NCBI GenBank assembly: GCA_028290595.1
Contig: JAQGJO010000210.1
Coordinates: 1-18,130, forward strand
Direction of reading: 5' to 3'
Length of the DNA: 18,130 nt
DNA from: Hyphomicrobiales bacterium
GTDB taxonomy: Bacteria; Pseudomonadota; Alphaproteobacteria; Rhizobiales; Beijerinckiaceae
Under the pieces are notes generated by a model. It was not told where the DNA came from. It searched no databases and saw only the letters and a program-made list of their open reading frames with translations. The position numbers were made by a program, and so were the translations under genes. This document shows, piece by piece, positions 5,557 to 13,069 of the stretch (position 1 is its first letter; each line of letters opens with the position of its first letter).

Positions 5557-7458
5557 CTACATTCCCTTCCTCTTCAGCGCCGCCTCGATCTCACCGAAAA
5601 TCGCCGGATCGTCGATGGTCGCTGGCATCACCCACGGGTCCTGGTCGGCGATCTTCTTCATCGTGCCGCGCAGGATTTTGCCGGAGCGTGTCTTCGGCAG
5701 GCGGTCGACAGTCACGGCGGTCTTGAACGACGCGACCGGGCCGATCTTTTCGCGCACCAGTGCGACGACTTCGCGTTCGATCACCGGATGTTCGCGATTG
5801 ATGCCGGCCTTGAGCACGATGAAGCCGAGCGGCGTTTCGCCCTTTAACTCGTCTTTCGTGCCGATGACGGCGCATTCGGCGACATCAGGGTGAGAGGCAA
5901 GCACTTCCTCCATGCCGCCGGTTGAAAGCCTGTGGCCTGCCACGTTGATGATGTCGTCGGTGCGGCCCATGATGTAGAAATAGCCGTCGCTGTCGCGATA
6001 GCCGGCGTCGGCGGTTTTGTAATAGCCGGGATATTCGCTGAGATAGCTTTCCCGCATGCGCTCATCGTCCTGCCACAAGGTTGGCAGGGCGCCCGGCGGC
6101 AGCGGCAGTTTGATGACGATCGAACCCATGGTTTCGTCCGCAACGGGCTTTGCCGCTTCATCGACCACGCGCACATCCCAGCCGGGCAGCGGCACAGTTG
6201 GCGAGCCGTGTTTTACCGGCAGCATGCCAAGCCCGACCGGATTGGCGATGATCGGCCAGCCGGTTTCCGTCTGCCACCAGTGATCGATGATGGGCACGCC
6301 GAGCGTCTTCTCTGCCCAGACCAGCGTCGCCGGATCGGCCCGTTCGCCGGCAAGAAATAGCGTGCGGAATTTCGACAGCTTGTACTTCTTCAACAATAGC
6401 GCGTCGGGATCTTCCTTCTTGATGGCGCGGAAGGCCGTCGGCGCGGTGAACATCGCCACCACATTATGTTCGGCGATGATGCGCCAATAGGTGCCGGCAT
6501 CGGGCGTGCCGACCGGCTTGCCTTCAAAACAAATCGCCGTCGCGCCATAGATCAGCGGTCCATAGGAAATATAACTGTGGCCGACGACCCAGCCTACATC
6601 CGACGCCGCCCAGAAAACTTCGCCCGGCTCGACGCCGTAGAGATGTTTCATCGACCATTGCAGCGCCACCATATGGCCGCCGTTGTCGCGCACCACGCCT
6701 TTGGGAATGCCGGTCGTGCCGGAGGTATAGAGAACATACAGGGGATCGGTCGCCGCCACTTCGACGCAATCGGCGACATCGCCGGCAGCCTTCGCGGCGT
6801 CCATCAACTCATTCCAGTCGTAGTCGCGGCCGGCGATCATCTCCGCCTGCTCCTGCGGCCGCTGCAGAAGAATGACCGCTTGCGGTTTCCATGTCGCCAA
6901 CTCGATGGCGCCGTCGAGCAGCGGCTTGTATTTGATGATGCGTCCGGGTTCGATTCCGCAGGAAGCGGTGAGGATGACGTTCGGCTTGGCGTCGTCGATA
7001 CGGGTGGCGAGTTCCTTCGCGGCAAAGCCACCGAAAACGACCGAGTGCACCGCGCCGATGCGGGCACAGGCGAGCATGGCGATCACCGCTTCCGGAACCA
7101 TCGGCATGTAAAGAATGACGCGATCGCCCTTGCCGACGCCATATTCGCGCAGCACGGCGGCCAGGGTCGCTACCTCGTCGCGCAATTCGAGATAGGTGAA
7201 TTTGCGCTGCGTTCCGGTCACCGGACTGTCGTAGATCAGTGCCGTCTGGTCGGCGCGGCCACGCTCCACGTGCCGGTCGAGCGCGTTATAGCAGGTGTTG
7301 CAGGTCGCATCGGGAAACCAGTGCCCGTAAACGCCGGCACCGGCGTCGAAAATCCGGGACGGCGGCTTGATCCAGTCGATCTCGCGGGCGGCCTCGGCCC
7401 AGAACGCCTCGGGATCGGCACTCCATTGGGCATAAATCTCGCTATAGCGGCGGCTCAT
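5557..7458 (-). CDS. prpE: Propionyl-CoA synthetase
   Basis: A 633-residue AMP-forming acyl-CoA synthetase that activates propionate (or other short acids) with ATP and CoA. Motifs: the phosphate loop YTSGTTGIPKG at 244-254, WWQTETGWP at 394-402, the hinge and ATP region TADAGYRDSDGYFYIMGRTDD (about 482-502), GHRLSTGGMEE near 508-518, and the catalytic, acetylation-sensitive lysine in TRSGKILR at 594. The STG sequence after GHRL, the early VFGGFAAKELA segment and DHWWQTETGW favour PrpE over Acs, and the lysine lies where PrpE has it. The start at 7458 has a strong GGAGG site 6 bases upstream; the ORF extends to 7572 but those residues look non-coding. No prpBCD or propionyl-CoA carboxylase genes are nearby. 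Some members act in acetate rather than propionate use, so substrate choice is inferred. Confidence 0.92.
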   Translation of the reverse strand: MSRRYSEIYAQWSADPEAFWAEAAREIDWIKPPSRIFDAGAGVYGHWFPDATCNTCYNALDRHVERGRADQTALIYDSPVTGTQRKFTYLELRDEVATLAAVLREYGVGKGDRVILYMPMVPEAVIAMLACARIGAVHSVVFGGFAAKELATRIDDAKPNVILTASCGIEPGRIIKYKPLLDGAIELATWKPQAVILLQRPQEQAEMIAGRDYDWNELMDAAKAAGDVADCVEVAATDPLYVLYTSGTTGIPKGVVRDNGGHMVALQWSMKHLYGVEPGEVFWAASDVGWVVGHSYISYGPLIYGATAICFEGKPVGTPDAGTYWRIIAEHNVVAMFTAPTAFRAIKKEDPDALLLKKYKLSKFRTLFLAGERADPATLVWAEKTLGVPIIDHWWQTETGWPIIANPVGLGMLPVKHGSPTVPLPGWDVRVVDEAAKPVADETMGSIVIKLPLPPGALPTLWQDDERMRESYLSEYPGYYKTADAGYRDSDGYFYIMGRTDDIINVAGHRLSTGGMEEVLASHPDVAECAVIGTKDELKGETPLGFIVLKAGINREHPVIEREVVALVREKIGPVASFKTAVTVDRLPKTRSGKILRGTMKKIADQDPWVMPATIDDPAIFGEIEAALKRKGM

Positions 7459-7637
7459 GGTTTCCTCCCTTATTCTTGTATCTACGCTTGACCGGCAGCC
7501 TGCCCGTATATAGCCGAACTCCTGTAGCCGCATTCTGAGACTGTGTTTTCCGCAGGCAGGCGGCCCCGTCAACCAAATATTAGCCGTAAGGACGCAGGGT
7601 CGGTCGCCCGCTGTCCCGCGGCGGCCGGAACGAACCG

Positions 7638-9290
7638 ATGATCGAAATGCTGCGCACTGGCGATTGGCTGACCCGCGAACGGGTGCGCATCATCGCAATC
7701 ATATTGCTGGCTTTTTACACCATCGCGACAGTCTTTCTGTTCGCGACCTCGAATGGCAGGGTCGACCGCTTCGACCGGCCGCTGGGCACGGATTATTCGC
7801 AGGTCTGGACCGCCGGCCGTTTCGTGCTGGAAGGCCATCCGGAAAAGCCCTTTGACAATGTTGCGCATGACAAGCGTCAGCGCGAGTATTTTAGCCAGAC
7901 CTCCGGCTTCTTTCACTGGGGCTATCCGCCCTATTTTCTCGTCGTCGCCGCGTTCTTCGCCCTGTTTCCCTATGCGCTGTCGCTGATCCTGTGGCAGGCC
8001 GCGACACTACCCATCTATCTCGCAGCGGTGCGATCGATCGCGCCGTTTCGCGACGGGTTGCTCGCGGCGGCCGCGTTTCCGGCCGTGTTCGTCAACATCG
8101 GCCATGGCCATAACGGTTTTCTCACCGCCGGCCTGATGGCCTTCGGACTGCTGACGATCGAGCGGCGGCCGTTGCTCGCCGGCGTGCTGTTCGGGCTTCT
8201 CGCCTACAAGCCGCAATTCGGCATTCTGATTCCGATCGCACTTGCCGCCGGCGGTTACTGGCGCACGGCGTTGGCGGCGGCGGCTACCATCGCGGCAATG
8301 ACCGTGGGCACATGGCTGGCGTTCGGCGGCGAGACCTGGCGCGGCTTCTTCACGATGATGACCTTTTCGCGCGAGGTGATCTCCGAACAGGGCGTCACCG
8401 GCTGGCACAAAATTCAGACGGTCTTTGCAGCCATCAGCATGCTCGGCGGCTCGATCCCGTTGGCTTACGCTTTCCAATTTGTCTCGACAGCCATCTGTGC
8501 CGTTTTGGTCGCCGTGCTCTGGTATGGCCGCACCGACCGCAGGCTCGCGGCGGCCGCGCTGATGACGGGGGCACTGCTCTCGACGCCCTACGCGCTCGAT
8601 TACGACATGATGCTGTTGGGGCCGGCGCTCGCTTTCGTCGTCGCCTATGGCCTCGAGAAAGGCTTCCGGCCCTGGGAGAAGTCGCTTCTGGCGCTGGTCT
8701 GGTTCGTGCCCATTATCGCACGCAACATTGCCGAAGTGACATTCATCCCCGTCGGCGTGCTGACGATGTTCGCATTCATGTCGCTCATCGTGCGCCGCGC
8801 ATTGAGCGACGAACAGTTCGACTGGCGCGGCAGGCTTGCGGCACGGTCGCCGCTGATGCAGCAGATCGGCGTTTTCTCACTGGTCGGCGCCGCGGGATTT
8901 TTTGTCGATACCGGGCTGACGCTGTTCTTCGCTGATGCATTCGGAATTTCCGGCTATGTGGCGCGCGTGCCGGCGATCGTCATCGCTGTCGTTGCGACAT
9001 GGTTTCTCAATCGCACCTGGACGTTCCGCTCGAAGGACCCGCGCGTGATCGGCGAATTCGCACGCTATGGGCTTGCGAGCGCTGTTACGTCGGTCTTCAA
9101 CTATGCGATCTTTTGCGGCGTGCTCGCGGCGTTTGCCTATCAGGGCATTGCCAAGGATACGGATCGTCTGTCGATCGGGATCGGCATGATTGCAGGCTCC
9201 GGCGCGGCCGCAGTCCTTAATTTCGTTCTGTCGAAATTCTTCGCCTTCGCCAGGCCGGTGCCGCCGGAACTCGCGCGTCATAGATCATGA
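7638..9290 (+). CDS. GT87 membrane glycosyltransferase fused to a GtrA domain
   Basis: A 550-residue polytopic inner-membrane protein of two parts. Residues about 15-385 match glycosyltransferase family 87 (DUF2029, the mannosyltransferase-like polyprenyl-phosphate-sugar-dependent fold): GTDYSQVW at 50-57 with a candidate catalytic Asp52, WGYPP at 94-98, KPQFG at 191-195 and STPYALDYDMM at 315-325, with about ten hydrophobic segments. Residues about 408-540 match a GtrA/DPMS domain of four helices (VGAAGFFVDTG, FLNRTWTF, then NFVLSKFFAF), a family thought to move polyprenyl-phosphate sugars across the membrane. A protein that both flips and uses a lipid-linked sugar is a plausible inference. 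The ATG at 7638 is preceded by GGAACG; the ATG at 7647 is an alternative. It diverges from prpE, and the exporter gene follows after 48 bases. Confidence 0.85.
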   Translation: MIEMLRTGDWLTRERVRIIAIILLAFYTIATVFLFATSNGRVDRFDRPLGTDYSQVWTAGRFVLEGHPEKPFDNVAHDKRQREYFSQTSGFFHWGYPPYFLVVAAFFALFPYALSLILWQAATLPIYLAAVRSIAPFRDGLLAAAAFPAVFVNIGHGHNGFLTAGLMAFGLLTIERRPLLAGVLFGLLAYKPQFGILIPIALAAGGYWRTALAAAATIAAMTVGTWLAFGGETWRGFFTMMTFSREVISEQGVTGWHKIQTVFAAISMLGGSIPLAYAFQFVSTAICAVLVAVLWYGRTDRRLAAAALMTGALLSTPYALDYDMMLLGPALAFVVAYGLEKGFRPWEKSLLALVWFVPIIARNIAEVTFIPVGVLTMFAFMSLIVRRALSDEQFDWRGRLAARSPLMQQIGVFSLVGAAGFFVDTGLTLFFADAFGISGYVARVPAIVIAVVATWFLNRTWTFRSKDPRVIGEFARYGLASAVTSVFNYAIFCGVLAAFAYQGIAKDTDRLSIGIGMIAGSGAAAVLNFVLSKFFAFARPVPPELARHRS

Positions 9291-9348
9291 CGATCATGAC
9301 GATCATTCCGGACGCCTGCGCAAGATGATTACCGCAAGATGATCACCG
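9283..9348 (+). repeat. Short tandem duplications between two membrane genes
   Basis: GATCATGAC is repeated at 9283-9291 and 9292-9300 with a partial third unit; the first unit contains the TGA stop of the glycosyltransferase gene. A second duplication, CAAGATGATTACCG (9321-9334) and CAAGATGATCACCG (9335-9348), differs at one base and doubles the start-codon region of the exporter gene, though only the second ATG is in frame. Confidence 0.7.
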
Positions 9349-10100
9349 ACTGGCATTTCTACGCCGCCGCGATTCCCGGCACCATCCTGCTCGGCATGGG
9401 GAAGGGCGGTTTCTCCGGTATCGGCATGCTCGCGCTGCCGCTGTTGGCGCTGGTGATGCCGCCTTTGCAGGCAGCGGCGATCCTGCTGCCGATCCTCATG
9501 GTGCAGGACATTGTCGGCGTCTGGGCATTCCGCCGCGATTTTTCCAAACAGCATCTGAAGCTGATGTTTCCTGGCGGCATGCTCGGCATGTTGATCGGCT
9601 ATTTCACGGCCGCGCGGGTTCCAGGAGGTTTTGTCCTTGTCATGGTCGGGTTGATTGGCGTGGTCTTCGTTCTGGATCAGATGCTGCGCAAAAGGCCCGT
9701 CAATGTGGCGCCGGTCCAGCCGCCTTTCATCAAGGCTTCGTTCTGGTCGACGATCTGCGGTTTCACCAGCTTCATCGCCAATGCAGGAGGGCCGCCTTAT
9801 CAGGTCGTCATGCTGCCGCAGAAGCTGCCGCCGCGCGTCTACGCCGGCACGTCGGCGATTTTCTTCGCCGTGATCAATTACATTAAATTCCCCGCCTTTG
9901 TTTACCTTGGCCAGATTTCAGCCACCAATCTGACCACGTCGGCCGTGCTGTTTCCTTTGGCCATCCTCGCCACCATGGCCGGCGTATGGATGGTAAAGAA
10001 AATGCCCGCCGAAGGCTTTTACAAGATCATCCAGACATTGACGTTCTGCGTTGGCGTCAAGCTGATCTGGGACGGCCTGCGCCAGCTCGAGGTTTTCTAG
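9339..10100 (+). CDS. TauE/SafE-family membrane exporter
   Basis: A 253-residue inner-membrane protein with about eight hydrophobic segments in two halves. The first half has LLGMGKGGFSGIGMLALPLLAL (GKGGFSG at about 21-27) and the second half has ICGFTSFIANAGGPPYQVVMLP, the paired motifs of the TauE/SafE (DUF81, COG0730) family. Members export sulfite, sulfoacetate or other organic anions, or act as anion permeases; the substrate here cannot be told. The start at 9339 has no clear ribosome binding site and sits in a 14-base tandem duplication; the upstream duplicate ATG (9325) is out of frame. Its TAG stop overlaps that of the convergent regulator gene. Confidence 0.88.
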   Translation: MITDWHFYAAAIPGTILLGMGKGGFSGIGMLALPLLALVMPPLQAAAILLPILMVQDIVGVWAFRRDFSKQHLKLMFPGGMLGMLIGYFTAARVPGGFVLVMVGLIGVVFVLDQMLRKRPVNVAPVQPPFIKASFWSTICGFTSFIANAGGPPYQVVMLPQKLPPRVYAGTSAIFFAVINYIKFPAFVYLGQISATNLTTSAVLFPLAILATMAGVWMVKKMPAEGFYKIIQTLTFCVGVKLIWDGLRQLEVF

Positions 10101-11863
10101 TTTTTTGGATTTTCGACAGTTCCGACATTGACGCCGGCATCGGCAAGATCGCTGAGAAGGTGTTCGATCAATTGGTCCGACATACCCATGCGGTCGAGAC
10201 CAGCCTTGATGTCACTGGCGAAATAGGGAAAGCGCTTGCCTAACTGTTCGACCCATTCATTTTTAGCGGTGAGATCGCCGCGCTGGTGCGCTGCGATAAT
10301 ACTGGCCAGCATGGTTTGCGGAAATTGCGTGGCCGCTGCCGCGCGGCCCCAGTTCTGGATCCCAGTCCGGTCGTCGCGCACCAGCGCCACGAGGAAGAAA
10401 TAGAAGGCATAGCCGTCGCGCAGCACCTCGTTTTCGAGAAGCGCCGCATTGAGAATTTCGCTGCCCTTGTCGATATCGCCGCGCAAAACCAGCATGGCGC
10501 CGTGCCGTGCAGTGACATAGGTCGCGGCAGGATTGAGTTCGATCGCGTGGCGGAGACTTTCCTTGGCGCCGTCGTAGTCCTGGGCCAGAAATTGCGCCAT
10601 AGCCAGTGCATAAAACGGCCGCGAGTGTTGTGGATCGAGCGCAATCGCGCGCCGGGCGGCCGCAAACGCGTCGTCGAGGGCGTGATTGCTGTCGGCGCCG
10701 TTGAGCCGGTTCACATATTCATCCGACTGGATCATCGATCGCAGCGCCACGGCGTTGGCGTATTCGGGCCGAAGGATCAGTGCCTGGTCGAGGCAGGCGA
10801 GAGCGTCCTTGTAATTCGTTATTGTCGGATCCTGGAAATAATCGAACGATTTGATGATGCAGAAATAGGGCGGTTTGGCGCCGCTCTGTTGACGCGCCCT
10901 GATGCGGAAATCGGAAAAGATCAGGCCGTGCGGTCTGGAAATAGCCAGTCCTATATCCGACGGCCGGCGATCCTGGGCGAGCGCCTGGGGATCAAGCGAG
11001 AAATCCCTCAGATTGCGCGACCAGATCAGTTCGCCGCTGGCGACATGGGTGACGCGGACGCGCAGCGACGCCAGGTTCTCGCCGGCGGCCTCCACTCCCA
11101 GATCGACCCGATAATCGATCTGGGTCGCGCCATCGCCGATGCGTTCGATGATCGACACATCGTCGGCACGTTCGAATTCATGCTCGATCACATCCTTGAT
11201 CCGGTTTGCCAGGCGCTGCAGCACCGGATTCGTGGTCTCGCGCACGGCGACGGCGACAGTCGGTTCCGTGGAACGGAACAAATCCTGGACATCGCCCGGA
11301 TCGACCTCCGCGGTTTTGGCCGCAACGGGCTTAGCGTCGGTCCCGTCGTAATAGAGCCAGCCCAGAACCCCTCCGACAACCAGAACGAGGGGAACCAGAG
11401 CCATGAGCGCGAGGCGTAGCGGCGACCGCAGCCGGGAGGCCGGCACCAGAGCCGTTTCCGGCGCCGTGCCGGCTACGGCCTGCTTTGGGTCGGTGTCGCT
11501 CTTGCGGACGAATTCGGGAACATACCGGCCTTTGGGGATGCGGATTTCGACCGGCGCATCCTTGCCCTCGTCGCGGAAGTACCGGTCCAGCATTCGCCGC
11601 AGCCGCGTCGCCTCCACCCGCACGATCGAATTGGCCTGCGGGTCGAAGGTTTCGTCGCGGCCGTAAACAGTCACAGCTATGCTGAAGGCTTTGAGGCGGT
11701 CGGCGCGGCCTTCGAGCGCTTCCGTCACCACAAATCTTAGGAATGCGCTTAATCGGTTGGAGGCGGCAAAATCCGGATGAGCCAGCACGTCCGACAACAC
11801 GGCTTCGACCTCCCGGCGGGAGGATTCGGCAGTGGAAGGGCGCGGCGGGGCACTATCGGGCAT
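10097..11863 (-). CDS. Membrane-anchored winged-helix-like regulator with TPR domain
   Basis: A 588-residue protein with three parts. Residues about 15-115 form a conserved N-terminal domain (LSAFLRFVVTEALEGR, then VYGRDETFDP, IVRVEATRLRRMLDRYF and IPKGRYVP) found at the start of many TPR proteins in alphaproteobacteria, acidobacteria and planctomycetes and often annotated as winged helix or, less aptly, adenylate cyclase. One transmembrane helix follows at about 150-172. The C-terminal part holds a TolB-like stretch (about 200-290) and several TPR units (AALACLDQALILRPEYANA, AARRAIALDPQHSRPFYALA, SLRHAIELNPAATY). The layout recalls CadC-type one-component membrane regulators, with DNA binding inside and sensing in the periplasm. 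No cyclase catalytic domain is visible. Target genes and signal are unknown. Confidence 0.8.
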   Translation of the reverse strand: MPDSAPPRPSTAESSRREVEAVLSDVLAHPDFAASNRLSAFLRFVVTEALEGRADRLKAFSIAVTVYGRDETFDPQANSIVRVEATRLRRMLDRYFRDEGKDAPVEIRIPKGRYVPEFVRKSDTDPKQAVAGTAPETALVPASRLRSPLRLALMALVPLVLVVGGVLGWLYYDGTDAKPVAAKTAEVDPGDVQDLFRSTEPTVAVAVRETTNPVLQRLANRIKDVIEHEFERADDVSIIERIGDGATQIDYRVDLGVEAAGENLASLRVRVTHVASGELIWSRNLRDFSLDPQALAQDRRPSDIGLAISRPHGLIFSDFRIRARQQSGAKPPYFCIIKSFDYFQDPTITNYKDALACLDQALILRPEYANAVALRSMIQSDEYVNRLNGADSNHALDDAFAAARRAIALDPQHSRPFYALAMAQFLAQDYDGAKESLRHAIELNPAATYVTARHGAMLVLRGDIDKGSEILNAALLENEVLRDGYAFYFFLVALVRDDRTGIQNWGRAAAATQFPQTMLASIIAAHQRGDLTAKNEWVEQLGKRFPYFASDIKAGLDRMGMSDQLIEHLLSDLADAGVNVGTVENPKN

Positions 11864-11878
11864 GTTTGCGAGGATTTA

Positions 11879-11958
11879 GCACGTTAGTTCGTCGTATAAC
11901 GTATTATGGGCCATTTCGGAATAAATTGAGAGTCTTAATTTAGCGCCATCTAACGTGC
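11879..11958. promoter_or_regulatory. Inverted TAACGT motifs upstream of the regulator gene
   Basis: GCACGTTAG (11879-11887) and CTAACGTGC (11950-11958) are perfect inverted copies 62 bases apart, and a further TAACGT lies at 11897-11902, itself inverted relative to the first copy with a 10-base gap. They bracket the AT-rich upstream region of the membrane regulator gene (ATG at 11863). Autoregulatory binding sites are a possible reading; only the repeats are observed. Confidence 0.4.
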
Positions 11959-12078
11959 AGGGGCGTTTCACAGCCGCTAGCAGGTGACTAACTCTTTGAG
12001 CTTAGGTAATCGACTGATTTTGAAGCACACTCCTTTCAACTGATGCGGCGGTCGCACAGCGGATCGGAGACTCGGCCA

Positions 12079-12363
12079 ATGTTGGACGGTTGCAGCAAGG
12101 CGCTCGACATGGCCAGCGACCATCTGGAACGCGCCGCGAAGGAAATGACCCGGGCTGTGGATGAGCTCAGGCTTGTGTCTGCCTCGGTGAGTGGTGAACA
12201 CCTCGATCAGGTCACCATGATCCGCGAAATGGCGAATGCGCAGATCGAAGTTGCCGCCGGCCTGGCCATGCTGGTCAAGCATCTCCCGGCCGGTCAGGTC
12301 GACCTGCTCCTGAGCGGCATTGCCTGGCCCGGCATGGAGCCTCCCCAAGGTAGCCGGCACTGA
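12079..12363 (+). CDS. Small helical hypothetical protein
   Basis: A 94-residue protein with no recognised family. It is rich in Ala, Leu, Met, Glu and Lys, with likely amphipathic helices (CSKALDMASDHLERAAKEM, then MIREMANAQIEVAAGLAML) and no signal peptide or membrane segment. The start at 12079 has GGAG 9 bases upstream and is preferred to the ATG at 12043, which has no such site. An overlapping 127-residue minus-strand frame is rich in His, Arg and Gly and lacks a ribosome binding site, so it looks like a shadow. Genuine coding is likely but not certain. Confidence 0.6.
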   Translation: MLDGCSKALDMASDHLERAAKEMTRAVDELRLVSASVSGEHLDQVTMIREMANAQIEVAAGLAMLVKHLPAGQVDLLLSGIAWPGMEPPQGSRH

Positions 12364-12397
12364 GCAGCCGTCACTGATCCTTCGGCAGCGCCCGCCC

Positions 12398-12424
12398 GCA
12401 GGGAAGTTCGGGCGAACTTCCTGC
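12398..12424 (+). terminator. Hairpin downstream of the small helical gene
   Basis: GGAAGTTC, loop GGGC, GAACTTCC form an 8-bp stem (12402-12421), extended past one bulged G by GCA/TGC. It lies 34 bases after the stop of the small helical gene. No T-run follows on the plus strand, so it is only a candidate terminator. A further perfect stem GGCAGG-AATG-CCTGCC lies at 12451-12466. Confidence 0.4.
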
Positions 12425-12511
12425 CACGAAAATCATCCAAAAGACCTTTCGGCAGGAATGCCTGCCAAAAAGCCAATTGATCCCATCGTTTGGAAGTGAA
12501 TTTCCGCGGGC

Positions 12512-12535
12512 GCGAGCGGGCAGATGGCCGCTCGC
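12512..12535 (-). terminator. Hairpin 3' of the first DUF465 gene
   Basis: GCGAGCGG and CCGCTCGC form an 8-bp stem with an 8-base loop, starting 16 bases beyond the stop codon of the minus-strand DUF465 gene. No clear U-run follows on the minus strand. The position fits a 3' hairpin of that small transcript. Confidence 0.4.
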
Positions 12536-12550
12536 CCAGCCAACGGATAT

Positions 12551-12739
12551 TTAGTGGACGGTTGGGGATTTTCCGCCCAGGCGAAGCTTTTCGATTTCGT
12601 CCTTGAGCTTGAGCTTCTTTCGTTTGAGCTCCGCGATTTTCAGGGGGTCGGAAGCTGGGCTTAGGCTAGTGGCCTCGATCTGTTTTTCTAGCACCGTATG
12701 CCGGCGTTCTAGTTCAGCGATGTGGCTTGCCATTGACAT
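12551..12739 (-). CDS. DUF465 (YdcH-like) small coiled-coil protein
   Basis: A 62-residue charged helical protein of the DUF465/YdcH family, recognised from HIAELERRHTVLEKQIEA followed by DPLKIAELKRKKLKLKDEIEKL. The family forms a helical hairpin or coiled coil; its function is not established. The ORF is open to 12799, but the start at 12739 has AGGAG 7 bases upstream and gives the usual length. It diverges from a second DUF465 gene at 13189 across a repeat-filled gap. The two proteins are related but clearly different in sequence, so this is an old pair and not a recent duplication. Confidence 0.88.
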   Translation of the reverse strand: MSMASHIAELERRHTVLEKQIEATSLSPASDPLKIAELKRKKLKLKDEIEKLRLGGKSPTVH

Positions 12740-12838
12740 CCTGCATCTCCTTTCGGTGTTGCGGACGTATGAGTGTGTCACAGATTCACAGAGCCTCAAG
12801 CAGAATCGTCGTTCGTGGTTTCACAAAAAATGACACCC

Positions 12839-12882
12839 GCAAGACACCTGCAAGACTCCCGCAAGACTCCTGCAAGACGCCT
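12839..12882. repeat. 11-bp tandem repeat array, four units
   Basis: Four head-to-tail units with consensus GCAAGACNCCY start at 12839, 12850, 12861 and 12872, exactly 11 bases apart. The GCAAGAC part is identical in all four. A degenerate unit (AAAAGACATGC) follows at 12883 and a partial one (ending GACACCC) precedes it. The array lies 100 bases upstream of the first DUF465 gene's start codon. The 11-base period puts every unit on the same face of the helix. Confidence 0.85.
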
Positions 12883-12900
12883 AAAAGACATGCACATGAA

Positions 12901-13069
12901 CGTAGCGTTTTCCTAAAAAGAGCGCATTTTCTTCACGCGAACCGGTGTCCACTTCGCTTGAAAATGCAGCGTAGCGTTTTCCGATCCCCTGGATCGGAAA
13001 GAGCGTCCGGTTTCCTAAAAAGAGCGCATTTTCTTCATGCGAACCGGTGTCCACTTCGCTTGAAAATGC
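12901..13069 (+). repeat. Duplicated mosaic palindrome (A-B-A)
   Basis: A 59-base segment occurs at 12909-12967 and again at 13011-13069 with one mismatch (C or T after TTCTTCA). Each copy ends in the 44-base palindromic block A with arms GCATTTTC and GAAAATGC. Between them, at 12971-13000, lies block B (CCGATCC-CCT-GGATCGG). The order B then A matches the element at 2071-2170. Together with the 11-bp array this explains most of the 449-base gap between the DUF465 genes; I see no gene in it. A long open frame runs through the repeats into the downstream gene and should not be taken as coding. Confidence 0.9.

Noticed and set aside
5557..7458. Acetyl-CoA synthetase (acs) as the identity of the acyl-CoA synthetase
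   Set aside because: GHRLSTG, the VFGGFAAKELA segment and DHWWQTETGW fit PrpE better than Acs, although acetate use cannot be excluded.
6466..7491. 341-residue plus-strand frame opposite prpE
   Set aside because: Its His/Arg/Gly/Asp-rich composition and full overlap with a conserved enzyme gene mark it as a shadow.
10286..11419. 377-residue plus-strand frame opposite the membrane regulator
   Set aside because: No family features, and the minus strand encodes a clear domain architecture with TPRs.
11977..12360. 127-residue minus-strand frame opposite the small helical gene
   Set aside because: Rich in His, Gly and Arg with no ribosome binding site; the plus frame has GGAG and a helical protein composition.
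12451..12466. Intrinsic terminator at GGCAGG-AATG-CCTGCC
   Set aside because: Followed by A-rich sequence on the plus strand and by no immediate U-run on the minus strand; left as a plain hairpin.
12839..12893. CRISPR-like array
   Set aside because: Units are only 11 bases and directly abutting, with no spacers and no cas genes nearby.
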